A stretch of 61,561 bases of DNA, from positions 1-61,561 of IMG/VR virus record IMGVR_UViG_3300047323_000262. One strand, 5' to 3'. Shown piece by piece: positions 8,926 to 20,900 of this stretch. Origin of the DNA: a virus. The notes below the pieces were generated by a model. That model saw nothing but the letters and a program-made list of their open reading frames with translations, was not told the origin of the DNA and made no database searches. Positions within the stretch are counted from its first letter, which is position 1, and every line of letters starts with the position of its first letter. Both the position numbers and the translations under genes were made by a program.

Positions 8926-10295
8926 TGATTGACGTTATCGATCGCGCCACCGACTTATCCCTGGCCCAAGGCTTGCGTGTGATGCAGACCGCCTTTGTGG
9001 GTGGCAGTCAGGCCGCACACGTTGCCTACCTGCTGAAACTGATCGATCCGCCGTCCGGCGCGCACATCATCGACGCCGGTTGCGGCATTGGTGAAGTGGC
9101 TAAGCTGATGCACGAACAGCGCCCGGACCTGACCTTTAGCCTGGTCAACATCAGCCAGCACCAACTGGATCATGCCCCGCAAGGTGAGGCGTTTGCGCAC
9201 TGCCTGGCTGACTTCACGCGCAGCGAGTTACCGAGCGCCAGCGCCGACGTGGTGATGTTCAATAGCGCCCTGTGCCAGATACCGATCAATCAAGCCTTGA
9301 GCGAGGCGCGGCGCCTGCTCAAGCCGGGCGGCCAGCTGTTCGTGTGCGACCTGGCGATTGCCGAGTACCGCGACCTGCCCGAACTGTACGCGACCTTTAT
9401 GCCGGCCGATGCCTGGGGTGAAGTGATCGAGCGCCACGGCTTCGCGCACTCACGCACCATCCTGACCCAGGGCGACATGGCGCATTTTGCCGGGGAGTTT
9501 GCCGACTTCGAACAGGCTTTGCCCGAGGCTATGGTTTATCTGGCGCAGTTCCGCAGTCAGACGCTGCATGAACAACTGGCGTCGACCCTGGCGCGGCATG
9601 AGCGTATCGGCTTCCAGTTCAGCGGCGGCAAGGATTCCTTGGCCGCGCTGTTTATCCTGGAGCGCCATTGGCCGCAGATGACCGTGTACTGGACCAATAC
9701 CGGCGACCCGGTGCCGGAAGTGCAAGCGGTGGTCGAGCGCGTGCGTGCGCTGGTGCCGCACTTTGTCGAGATTGCCGGGCGGGTCAACGAGCAGATTGCC
9801 GCGCATGGTCTGCCGTCCGATCTGATGCCGACCACCAACACTGCCTTTGGCCGTGAAGCCTACGGTGGCGGCGTGGCCTTGCAGGATCGTTTCAACTGCT
9901 GTTACCACGCGCTGATGGCGCCTATGCACCAGCGTATGCTGGACGACGGCGTGACCCTGATCGTGCGTGGGCAGAAGAGTGCCGACCGGATGAAGTCGCC
10001 GCTGCGTTCCGGGGCCATGGAGCACGGCGTGGAATTGTTGTTTCCGTTGGAGCACTGGAGCGACGCCCAGGTGTTCGACTACTTGGACGCTAACGCCTTT
10101 ATTCCGGATTACTATGAACACCTGGCGGCGTCCCCAGACTGCCTGACCTGCTCGGCCTACTGGTCGGAAGGGCGCGCGACCTGGCTGAAGACCCAGCACC
10201 CCGAGGCGTATCAAGCGTATCAGGGTAAGCTCGACGTGATCCGCGACGCGGTGATGCCGCATATCGCCCTATTTAACCTGGAGGTGTCCTCATGA
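8925..10295 (+). CDS. SAM methyltransferase fused to PAPS-reductase-like PP-loop protein
   Basis: The 456-residue product has two enzyme-like halves. Residues ~30-190 form a class I SAM methyltransferase: motif I is D50-A-G-C-G-I-G56 and an L-K-P-G-G-Q-L-F-V motif sits near 130. Residues ~215-450 form a PAPS-reductase/ATP-pyrophosphatase-like domain with the PP-loop S-G-G-K-D-S at 233-238, a Y-W-T-N-T-G segment, and C-x-x-C at 406/409. The start is the ATG overlapping the previous stop. Its neighbours are structural genes. PP-loop enzymes adenylate substrates, often for sulphur transfer; the substrate here is unknown (nucleic acid or small molecule). Confidence 0.75.
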   Translation: MIDVIDRATDLSLAQGLRVMQTAFVGGSQAAHVAYLLKLIDPPSGAHIIDAGCGIGEVAKLMHEQRPDLTFSLVNISQHQLDHAPQGEAFAHCLADFTRSELPSASADVVMFNSALCQIPINQALSEARRLLKPGGQLFVCDLAIAEYRDLPELYATFMPADAWGEVIERHGFAHSRTILTQGDMAHFAGEFADFEQALPEAMVYLAQFRSQTLHEQLASTLARHERIGFQFSGGKDSLAALFILERHWPQMTVYWTNTGDPVPEVQAVVERVRALVPHFVEIAGRVNEQIAAHGLPSDLMPTTNTAFGREAYGGGVALQDRFNCCYHALMAPMHQRMLDDGVTLIVRGQKSADRMKSPLRSGAMEHGVELLFPLEHWSDAQVFDYLDANAFIPDYYEHLAASPDCLTCSAYWSEGRATWLKTQHPEAYQAYQGKLDVIRDAVMPHIALFNLEVSS

Positions 10296-11869
10296 GTAAT
10301 CCCTACGCCGCTGTCGGATTGGTGCATGGTATCAGCGACGGTATTTCGCTGGGCAGCAAGTTGATTGGCGCCTACCAGCAAATCCAGAGCCACAACGATC
10401 AGCAGGACGTGAAGAACGTCATGCAACAAGGCCTGACCGATGCCAAGCAGGCGACCAGCGATGACATCGCCGCCAACAGCCAAGTGGGCAGCAAGGCCAA
10501 CGCCAGCGACACCATGACCATGCCAACCTATGACGACACGCGCGGCAACAGTTACGCCGACGCCGACGCGCAAAGTAAGGCTGCCAAGAAAAACGCCCCG
10601 TTGCCGGAAGACTTCTACCTGCGCGACGTGGTGCCGAAGATCAAAGAAACCTACATTGCCCAGGGCAACATGGCCGGCGCCGAGCAGTGGGACAAGTGGG
10701 CGCAGGACAAGCAGGCCCAGGCCGGCATGAAGAGCTGGACCCAGGCACTGCGTTCGGCGCAGATCGGCGACTTCAAGGGCTACGCTGACCATATGGTCAA
10801 GGCCTACAACTCTCCCGGTTATTACGACGACGGCCTGCACGCCGAGGGTTACGACCTGGTCAAGGACAAGGACGGTAACACCACCGGCCTGACCCTGAAG
10901 ATGAAGAACAAGGAAACCGGCGAGCTTTTCGCGCAGACCATTCACGGCCAGGACGACATGGTCCAGGCGGGGATCGGCCTGCTCGAACCGGCCAACGCCT
11001 TCAAGGTCACCATGGCCCGGGCGGATGCCGCGACGGCCGCACAAGCCAAGGCCGGCCTGGAAGTGGCCAAGACCAACAACGGCATGATCCGCGACAACAA
11101 CCAGGTGGCGGTGCAGACCCAGGCCACCAGCCAGCTGGAAAACCAGCGCGCCGGCAATGCCTTGAACTTGCAGGCCACCGGCAAGCAGCTTGATCAGCAG
11201 AACGAAGGGGCGGCCATCACCAAAAAGATGGCAATGCTCAAGAGTGCGGGTTATGACGAGAAGTTCATCAAGGATGCGTTGCCGCAAATCCTCGGTATTG
11301 GCCAGTACAAGAAGCCCGCCGATCCGCAGGAAGTCCGACGCATGCTGCATCAGGCGCGCTTGGCGGACTTTAACTACACGCGCAAGACTCCGCAGCAGCA
11401 GGCGGCGCAGATCGAGCAGGACATGCAGTTGATCGGCGGCGGGCAAAACCCGATGGCGGGCGGCCTGCCGGGTGCGCAAGGCAGTCCCAGGCCAAGCTCC
11501 GGTGCGGTGAATTATGGCGCCAAGTCCAAGGGCATGGTGCAACAAGGCAACATCGATTTGAACGCGCGACCGGTGGTGAAGAACCCTGACGGCAGTATCA
11601 GTACCGTGCGCTCTATCTCGGTCAACATGGACGGCAAGGAGTACCTGATTCCGACAGTCAGCGATGATGGCAAGGTGGTCAGCAACGATGAGGCGATTAA
11701 GCTGTTCCAGAAGACCGGTAAGCACCTCGGGGTTTTTGACAACCCGGATGATGCCACTGCCTATGCGCAATCGCTGCACAACGATCAGGCCAAGCAGTAC
11801 AGCCCGCCCGGTAAAGGTGTGCCGATGATCTTCGATACGAAAACTGGCCAGATGATCCCGTACCAGTAA
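10292..11869 (+). CDS. Internal virion protein
   Basis: The 525-residue protein starts in an ATGA overlap. It is mainly helical and Gln/Ala/Lys-rich (about 1-390). A compact C-terminal module (about 415-505) begins [11 protein letters not shown] and contains I-P-T-V-S-D-D-G and G-x-H-L-G-V-F-D; this module recurs in internal virion and transglycosylase proteins of short-tailed phages. It lies directly before the transglycosylase-bearing giant gene, so it is probably ejected with it during infection. No catalytic residues are visible. Confidence 0.7.
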   Translation: MSNPYAAVGLVHGISDGISLGSKLIGAYQQIQSHNDQQDVKNVMQQGLTDAKQATSDDIAANSQVGSKANASDTMTMPTYDDTRGNSYADADAQSKAAKKNAPLPEDFYLRDVVPKIKETYIAQGNMAGAEQWDKWAQDKQAQAGMKSWTQALRSAQIGDFKGYADHMVKAYNSPGYYDDGLHAEGYDLVKDKDGNTTGLTLKMKNKETGELFAQTIHGQDDMVQAGIGLLEPANAFKVTMARADAATAAQAKAGLEVAKTNNGMIRDNNQVAVQTQATSQLENQRAGNALNLQATGKQLDQQNEGAAITKKMAMLKSAGYDEKFIKDALPQILGIGQYKKPADPQEVRRMLHQARLADFNYTRKTPQQQAAQIEQDMQLIGGGQNPMAGGLPGAQGSPRPSSGAVNYGAKSKGMVQQGNIDLNARPVVKNPDGSISTVRSISVNMDGKEYLIPTVSDDGKVVSNDEAIKLFQKTGKHLGVFDNPDDATAYAQSLHNDQAKQYSPPGKGVPMIFDTKTGQMIPYQ

Positions 11870-11877
11870 CCCCGCTA

Positions 11878-11941
11878 CCCTCGGTGGCGCGTTGGATATA
11901 GAATCAGTCCATCTGTTTCGATTATCCAACCACGCCGAGGG
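11878..11941 (+). promoter_or_regulatory. Long hairpin covering the giant gene's ribosome binding site
   Basis: CCCTCGG (11878-11884) can pair with CCGAGGG (11935-11941), and GTTGGAT (11891-11897) with ATCCAAC (11924-11930), separated by small internal loops. The 3' arm contains the GAGGG ribosome site for the GTG at 11950. No T-run follows, so it is not a terminator. It may control translation of the giant gene. Confidence 0.5.
11915..11931. promoter_or_regulatory. 17-bp dyad motif upstream of the giant gene
   Basis: This matches 15 of 17 positions of GGTTyGATwATCrAACC. It contains a GATTAT that could serve as a -10 box but has no clear -35 at the right distance. It overlaps the 3' arm of the hairpin just described, so DNA- and RNA-level roles cannot be separated by eye. 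Confidence 0.35.
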
Positions 11942-11949
11942 CATCACCA

Positions 11950-14900
11950 GTGGCAGAAAATCTTTTCCTCAAGTCGCCCTCCGCGATTGCTCCCACCGCC
12001 GCGGCGCCCGTCGCGCCGCCGATGCCCGCCATCAATACCCTGCCGCCGCGCAGCGCCAATGCCGGCCCGCTGACTTCCAGCGCCGCGAGCGTCATGAGCC
12101 AAGGCCTTCTGCCGCCGCCTGATCTGCAACCCCTGTTCGAGAAGTATTCCGCCGAGTTCGGCGTACCGCTCAACGTGCTGTCGGCGCTGGCGCAACAGGA
12201 GTCGGGTTACGACGCCAATGCCGTCGGCGAGCCCACTAAATGGGGCCAAGCCAAGGGCATGCTGCAAAACCTCGACAGCAATGCCAAGTCGCTGGGCATC
12301 GATCCGTTCAATGCGGAGCAGGCGATTGCCGGCGCGGCGCGGCAGATGCGCCAGCGCTTGGACAAGGGTTACAGCATGGAGGACGTGGTGAAGTCCCACT
12401 TCGGTGGCGACAACCGCGATCAGTGGGGCGAGAAGACCCAAGCCTACGGGCAAGAGGTATTGGCCAAGGCGAGCATCATTGGTGACCAACTGATGGCTGG
12501 CAAGAAGTCCGCGCCCGCCGCGCCGGGTAATGACCTGGCCGCGATCCAAGCCGAAATGGACGCCAAGGAGCCGGGCCGGTACAAGGTGATCGACCCGGCC
12601 GACATCGCCCAGCGTGATCAGCAGCGCGCCGACATCGCCAGCGGCAAGGGTGCGTTGGCGAATGCACAAGCCGATGCGGGCGGTTATGACGCGCCGTCGC
12701 CGTACACCTTGGAGAATCAGCAGCGCATCGAGGACAAGGTCAATGCGGCCCCCGGACTGTCGCCACTGACCACTAAAAACCAAGCGCTGACCAAGGCCGG
12801 TTTTGCACCCGTGGCCGACCAGCCGCAAGACGGCTTTGTGGCGTCCACGAAAAAATCCCTGCAAAACCTGCCCGAGCATTTCAAGAATGCGGCCGGTGGC
12901 ATCATCCGCACCCAGGGCGAAGGCATCGACGACCAGACGCTGGTGTCCAACGCTGAGCGCGCCGGCATCATTCAGCGCATGCAGGACAATGGCGACATCA
13001 TCATGGTGCAGGACGCGCGGGGGCAGATGACGCCTACCCTGCGCGACGGCACCAACGGCGACACGTCGAGCCTGGCCAAGTACCTGCGCACGCACGCGCG
13101 CGACCTGATGACCCCGGAAGAGGCCGGCGCCCTGGTCGGCATGAAGCCGAGCGACATCACCCAGCTGGGCAAACGCCTGAGCAAGGAAGCCAACGCCGAC
13201 ACCGTGCAGATCAACCCGGACGGCCCGCTGGCCAAGTACGGCAGCATGATCATCGGTTCGACGGCGGAAATGATCCCGGCGATTGCCGCCTCGGTCATTA
13301 CCAAAAACCCAGCCGTGGGCATGTCGATGATTGGCGGTCAGGTCTATGGTCAGAGCTATGACGCCGCACGCTCGAAGAACCTCAACCCGAACGACGCGGC
13401 CACCTACGCCATGGCGCAGGCTGCCGCCGAAGCGATCCCGGAAGCCCTGCCGATTCATGTGATCATGCAGCCTGGGCAACAGTTCTTTAAAGGCTTGTTC
13501 AAGGCCGGCACCGCCGAGGCGTTGCAAGAAACCGTGACGCAAGCCATTCAATCCGGCTTGGATAAGGGTTCGATCGATCCGAAGATGACGTGGGCGCAGG
13601 CGCGCGAGCAGATCGCCGACGCCGCCATAGTGGGCGCCGGTACGGGCGCAGCGCTGAAGGCGGGCGTACATGGCGTGCAGAAAGCCGCCGACGCCATCCC
13701 AACCCGTAACCGCGAAGCCGAGGCCGCCGCCGCTGCGCAAGCACAGGCCGAGCCCGCTCCCGCAGACCAACCCCAGCAAACACCGGCGCCAGCACCTGAA
13801 GCCGCCACGCCAGCCCCAGCGCCCGCTCCCACTGGTCCGCTGACCCGTGCCGCGCAGCAGTACGTCGCGCCTGAGCCACCAGCAGCACCCGCTGAAGCCG
13901 CGCCGACTGGCGAGCCGGTCACCGTGCGCAGTGCTGACGGCGAAATGGCCGGCACCCTGGAGCACTACGAGGATCACGGCCAGGGCCAATGGACCGCGCG
14001 AGTGCTCGCCGACGACGGCAACGCCTATGAGTTCACCCAGAACGATGGCGTCCAGCTGGAACGCGCTGGTGCGCCGACCACTGAGCCAGCCCCCGTGGCG
14101 CAACCGGCGCAGGAAGACATCCCCACCCTGACCGAAGAAGTACCGACGCTGACCGATGTGGTCGAGCCTGAAGCGCCACCCACCCAGGAAGCGACGGCCG
14201 CCGCAGGGGAAACGCGCCGCCATGAATTGCTGAGCGACCGCCTCAATCGTGAGGCTGAGCAAGGCATTAACGACTTGAACGAGCCGCAGTTGCGCGCTGC
14301 GTTGAAGGACATCGCCCAGCAGATCAAGGATTACCCGCTGGAAAAGAACAGCAAGGACAGCCGTAGCGGCTTTTCCGTGCTATTGAAGCGGCGCACAGCC
14401 ATCGGCAAGGCTATCGACAATGTCAAGGGCAAAGCGCCGGCCGTGGCCGAATTGACTGGCGACAAGATCGACAAACAATGGACCCGCTTCGCCGACGACT
14501 CGGGCAGCCTGAACATCCCGCGCGCCGACATGCCGCAGATCAAGGCCGAGCACCGTGGTGCGATGACGCAGTTCCTGAATGCGCGCGGCATTGCCCACAC
14601 GCAGGAAGAAGTGCCGGCCAGCAGCCTGAAGCCGACGCAGGAAGAATTCAGCCCGACCAAGGTCAAGAAAGCCTTGGGCTTTGAAGGCGGCGATCGTTCG
14701 ATTCTGATTTCCAGCGACAACCATGTGCTCGACGGCCATCACCAGTGGCTGGCCAAGGTCGATGGTGACCAGCCGGTGAAAGTCATTCGCCTGGACGCGC
14801 CGATCAAGCAGCTGCTCGACGACGTGCGTGAGTTCCCGAGCGCGACCACGGCCAATGGTGCGATTGAAGCCAAGGCCGAGGTTGACCGCACCGATGCGAC

Positions 14901-17900
14901 CGCCGCCCGCCAGGCCGCCGTCGATTATGTGAAGTGGCGCCGCAGCGAGGGTGCGAAAAACATCAATGCCGTGTTCGCCGGCATCCGTGACGGCCGCACG
15001 TTCACCGATAGCCCGCCCTTTGCAAAGGCTGGCGAACTGTCGGTGGATCGTATGCACACCTTCAAGATTGCTGACCTATGGAAAGCCTCGGGCGCCGCAA
15101 CAGAAACGGCAAAACCTGCATCAGAAGTGCCGAAAACTGCAACGCCAGCGGCCGAACCCGCATCAAAAGCCGCTGAACCTGCGTCGAAGCCACTGAGCCC
15201 GCAGCAGAAAGCCAAGGCGCGCAAGGAGAAGATGCAGAAGACCACGCGCGAAACCATGGGCCTGAACGTCGACGATCAGTTCACGGTGTCGGCTGACGTG
15301 GGTTATGCCAGCCCTGGCAAGGTGTACACCCTCAACGCCATTGATAGCGCTGGCACGGCACATATCACCAGTCCGAACGGCGGCACCACGCTGTCGACGG
15401 CGGACATCATCCGCGCCAAGCGCGATGGCGTGACCTTTACCAAGGTCGAAGAAGCCAAACCGGCGCTGGCCAAGATCGAAGAGCCAGAAGTCCGCGAAAT
15501 CAGTGCCGCCACTTACAAGTCGTGGAAGGAAAGCACGCAGCAGCTTGGCCGGGTTAATGGCTGGGACATGATGCGCGATAGCCTGGACACTGGCGACGGG
15601 AAGCTGATCGGCCTGAAAACACCGTACAGTTCTGTCAGTTTCAATACAGAAGATGAGGCTCGCGCCTGGGCCAAGCAAAACCCGGCGAATCGCAAAGGCC
15701 ATTACAACCCTGGCGCCAAGATGGAAGAGCCAGCGCCAGCAGCCGAAACCGCCAAGGAGCTGGTGAAGGCCGCCGAGCAGCCAGCTACCAATAAAATTAC
15801 CATCCCCTTGGGCGGTGGACGTATCAGCGTGGACCTTCCAAAGCCTGCGCATGAAATGACATTGGACCAAGTTAAGGAAGCGGTGGCCGATGCTGGCCTG
15901 CAAGGATACAAAGACTTCAATCTGAAGACGTTCGGCGAGAAACACGGTGAACTGGTAGCGAAGGCGATGAGCGATGGTCAGCGCGTATCAGATACGGTGC
16001 TGGCTGATTACCCAGGCCTTATCAGGAATGACCTGAGCGCCGATCAAGCGGACCAAATGTCCGACGACCTGAGCAAGCTGAGCGGCGCCGATTACGTCAA
16101 GGCTGCGCGAGCATGGAAGCCTAAAGCTTCGGCCGAGTACGGCGCCAGCAACAAACTGGTGAGCCAGGATCGCGCGGCGGAACTGCGCGCCAAACTCAAG
16201 GCCAAACTCAACGGTTCGCAGCTGAACAGCGGTATCGATCCGGAAATTCTGGCGCTCGGCACCGAACTGGCGGTGTTCCACATCGAGGCCGGCGTGCGCA
16301 AGTTCGCCGACTTCGCCAAGACCATGGCCGAAGACCTGGGCCAGCCCCTGGAAAAGGTGCGCCCGTACCTGCGCAGCTGGTTCAACGGCGCGCGCGACAT
16401 GATGGAAGACGCCGGCCATTCCGTGGAAGGCATGGACAACGCCGACACCGTGCGCGCCGAACTGGCCAAGCTGGGCCAGGCGCCGGCAACTGAGGCAAAA
16501 ATTGCCCCAGTTCAAACCGTGACCACCCCGAGCGGCCGTGAGTTCGAGGTGCGGCCGAAGGTGGTCGAAGAAAACACCCTGATCACGTCCAATTTCGTCG
16601 ACGGCCCGGTCAATCCAGCCTACCCGAAGGAATTGCAACCGCGCGACCGTTCGCGTTCGGCCTCGCTGGATCAGATCAACGGCATGGCCAAAAACCTGAA
16701 CCCGCGCCTGCTCGGCGACAGCGCCAGCGCAACCGACGGCGCGCCGATTGTCTCGCCTGAAGGCGTGGTGGAAAGCGGCAACGGCCGCACCCTGGCAATT
16801 CGTCAGGCCTACGCCCTCGACAATCAATCGGCGGTGAAATACCGGGATTGGCTGGAATCGCAAGGCTATGACGTGGCCGGCATGGCCTCGCCGATCCTGG
16901 TGCGCGAGCGCGTCACGCCGATGACCACCGAAGAGCTTCAGGCCTACACCACCGAAGCCAACGAACGCACCACCCTGGCCTTGAGTTCTACCGAGCGCGC
17001 CGTCGCTGATGGCAAGAAGCTGGGCGATCTCCTGCACCTGTTCAACGGTGGCGACGTGGCGGGCGCGGCCAACCGCGAGTTCGTCCGCGCCTTCATCGGC
17101 GACGTGGCCAGCAAGAGTGATCGCGGTAGCCTGATGGATGGCGACGGCGTGTTGTCGCAGGATGGCCGCCGCCGTATCGAAGCCGCGTTGCTGGCCGCTG
17201 CCTACGATGATCCGGCGTTGGTGAATGACATCTTCGAAAGCGCCGACAGCGACATTAAGTCGATTGGTGGCGCGCTGCTCGACGCGGCCGGACCTTGGGC
17301 GCAGATGCGCCAGGAATCGCGCGACGGGCAAATCTCCAAGTCCGTCGACGTCACCCCGAACCTGATGGAGGCGGTGAACCTGGTGCGCCAGGCGCGCGCA
17401 CGGGGCAAGTCGATCCTTGAACTGGTCAACCAGAACGACATGTTTTCGGGCAAACTCGACCAGGCCACCAAGGATTGGGTGAGCGTGTTCTATCGCGGCG
17501 CCAGCTTGGCACGCGCCCGTGGTCGGGATAAAGTCGCTGACGCACTTCTGACCTATACTCAGCTGGCCCGCGCGACTCAGCCGGGCACTAACCTGTTTGG
17601 CGAACCGGAACTGACCGGCGCCGATCTGATCCGAGGCACGCATGACCAACTCGACCGCCAAGAAGCCCAAGCCACCCAGCAACAAGGCCTCTTCGGAGAC
17701 GCACAGCCTGATGACCAAAGTGCTGGGGCGCGTGGCACAGACGGACAGCGACCAGCACCTGGCGCGCGAAGTGAAACGCCGCAGCAAGGGAGCGAAGTAA
17801 ATGCAGCAAGTCCCGGCGAGCGTGTGGAACCAAATCGCACAGACAGAACCGCTGCAAAACCCGTCGATGCAACTGCTGTTTCCGATGAGCCAGCCGCAGC

Positions 17901-20900
17901 TGGACGACGCACTGGCGAGCCAGGCGCAAGCGATGTCGAAGGCCGGGCAGACGGACAGCGTGATCAACGCCTACCAACTGATGGCGCCGTTACTGGCCGA
18001 GAATCAGGCGATCAGCGCGTACATCAACCGGACGGGGCATTCCGACCTACGCTCGGCACTGCCGGAGGTGCTGAATCCTCCCGAAGCGGTGGCGATCGCG
18101 TCGCAGGAGAACCCGTTGAGCGCGAGCGAGCAGAAAGCATTGTTGGCACTGCTCCTGCCACTGATGCCAGCGAGTTCAGTGAACGTCTAGCGGCGCAGAA
18201 GAAAGCGAGCGGCACCCCAACCGTTCGCGGCGACAAAGCCAACATCGACGCAGCCCTGCCGCTGCTGCTTGAGCCCCAGCGCGACGACGTGCTCAAGGCT
18301 GAGCAGCGTTTTGCTGTGGGCAACGGCATGCTGCTCACCAATGGCACCGGCACCGGCAAGACCGCCAGCGGCATGGGTGTGATTGTGCGCTCGATCAACG
18401 CCGGCAAACCCAATGCCCTGGTGGTCGTCCCGAGCGATAAGATCGCCGCCGACTGGATCAAGTTCGCCAAGATGCTCGGCGTTGAGTTCAAGCTGCTGGC
18501 CAGCACCAGCGACAACGGCACCGACGGCCAGGTCATCACCACCTACGCCAACTTCGGCGCCAACGACAGCCTGGCCCTGCGTGAGTGGGATCAGGTCGTG
18601 GCCGATGAGGCGCATTACCTGTCGAGCAACGAGAAAGGTGAAGGCACGGGCGCACTGTCCAAACTGCAAGGCTTGACCGGTCACCCGGATGGCTTCTATC
18701 AGTGGGTGCGCGAGCGCAATTCCAAGGAATGGCAAGCGCTGCAACAAGCACAAGCGGCGATGCCGGAACAGGAACAGCTGGCCAACTACTCGGCCAAGGA
18801 CTTGGACGCGCTGACCGAAACCCGCGACGCCGCCGCAGAGGCCTGGGCCGCCATCGAAGAGCCCGCCAAAAAGGCCTGGCAAGCGCGCTGGGCCAGTCAG
18901 CAAGACCTGCCGAAAACCCTGTTCCTGTCGGCCACCCCGTTCGCCTACGTCAAAAGCGTGGACTATGCCGAGGGCTACCTGTTCGATTACGTCAGCCCGG
19001 CCGAGCGCTACAGCAACAAAACCGAAGTGGAAGGCGCCGGTTACAACAGCGGTGATGCGCGTGAGAAGTTTTTCATGCAGCACTTCGGCTACCGCATGCG
19101 CTACAACAAGCTGACCCAGCCGGAAGCCGGGGTGGATTCCGAGCTGATGGAGCAGAATTTTAACCAGCACCTGAAGGAAGTCGGCGCGCTGTCGGGCCGG
19201 CGTCTGGAAGTGCCGTATGACTACGACCGCAAGTTTGTGATGGTCGATGACGCGGTGGGGCAGAAGATCGACCAAGGCCTGGCCTTCCTGCGCGAGCATG
19301 AAGACGGCAAGTACCGCGAAGTGTACAAAGCGGTCATGGACACCTTCGATTACCAGCGCCGCATGTACCTGCTGGAATCGATCAAGGCCCGCGCCGTGGT
19401 GCCGATGATCAAGGAACACATGAAGCTCGGGCGCAAGGTCGTGGTGTTCCATGACTACAACAAAGGCGGCGGTTTCGATCCGTTCGCCTCGGGCCTGGCC
19501 AGCATCGTCGAGCAAGACGTCAAAGCCCTGGCCCGCGAAGCCTTCGCCGCGCGCCCGGACATCTTCAAGAAAATGGACTTGAAAGGCCTGTTCTCGCCGA
19601 TTGACACCCTGGCGGCGGCGTTCCCGGACGCCTTGTTCTTCAACGGCACCGTGCCCAAGGCCAAGCGCCGGGCGAATGCCGACACCTTCAACGACGACGC
19701 CAGCGGCAAGGACTTGATTGTCTTGCAGTCGGACGCCGGCCGCGAAGGCGTGAGCCTGCACGACACCAGCGGCCAGCACATGCGCGTGCTGATCAACCTC
19801 GGCATGCCGGGCAAACCGGTGGCGGCGATCCAGATCGAAGGCCGCACCTACCGTACCGGCCAGGCCAGCGATGCGGCGTTCCGCTACCTGACCACCGGCA
19901 CCGCCTGGGAAGCCAGCGCTTTCGCCAGCAAGATCGCCGAACGCGCCTCGACCGCTGAAAACCTGGCGCTGGGCACCGATGCGCGCGGCCTGAAGCAATC
20001 GTTCATCGACGCCTACAACGGCGCCGAAGACTTGGCCCCGAGCGCCGACGATGGCAAGGGCGGCAAGGCCATCGACCGTGAGCTGGCCGCCATCGCGGCG
20101 CTGACCCCGTTCCAGAAAGCCAAGTCCTACTACTTCGCCCAACAGAAAAACAGCAAGCGCCGCGACCAGCGCGAAGGCGTGGACTACTTCGCCACCCCGG
20201 AACCGCTCGGCTTCAAGATGGCTGAATGGGCCAACATCCAGAAGGGCGATCACGTCTTGGAACCGTCGGCCGGGCATGGCGCGATCGCGCGGTTCTTCCC
20301 GCCGCAAACCCACGTCACCATGATCGAGCCGAGTTACGACCTGTCGCAGCGCGCGGCCCTGGCCAACGGCAACGCGCGGATCATCAACGACACCTTCGAA
20401 GCGCTGCACTTGACCAACAAGTACGACGCCATCGTGATGAACCCGCCTTACGGCAACGGCGGCAAGACCGCCATCGAGCACGTCGCCAAGGCGGCCAAGC
20501 ACCTGCGTGAAGGCGGCCGTGTCGTCGCCTTGATTCCGCGCGGCGGTTTGACCGACAAGCGCCTGGCGGCCTTCCTAGAGAGCGACGAGGCGCAGAGCCT
20601 GCACCGCGTGGCCACCTTCGACATGCCGGCTGCCACCTTCGAGCGCGCTGGTACGGCGGTCAACACCCAAGTGATCGTGCTGGAAAAACACAGCAACCCG
20701 GACGACGCGCAAGGCATCCATGCGCGCACCATCAACCTGAGCAACGCCGAATCGACCGGCGAGCTGTTCGACCGCATCGAGCACCTGGACCTGCCCGACC
20801 GTGCGCCGACCAGCAAACCGGAGCCGAAAGTTGAGCTGATCGAGCACATCACCGGGCGCGGCAAGCGCCTGACCGGCATTGTGCGCACCGACCTGACCAA

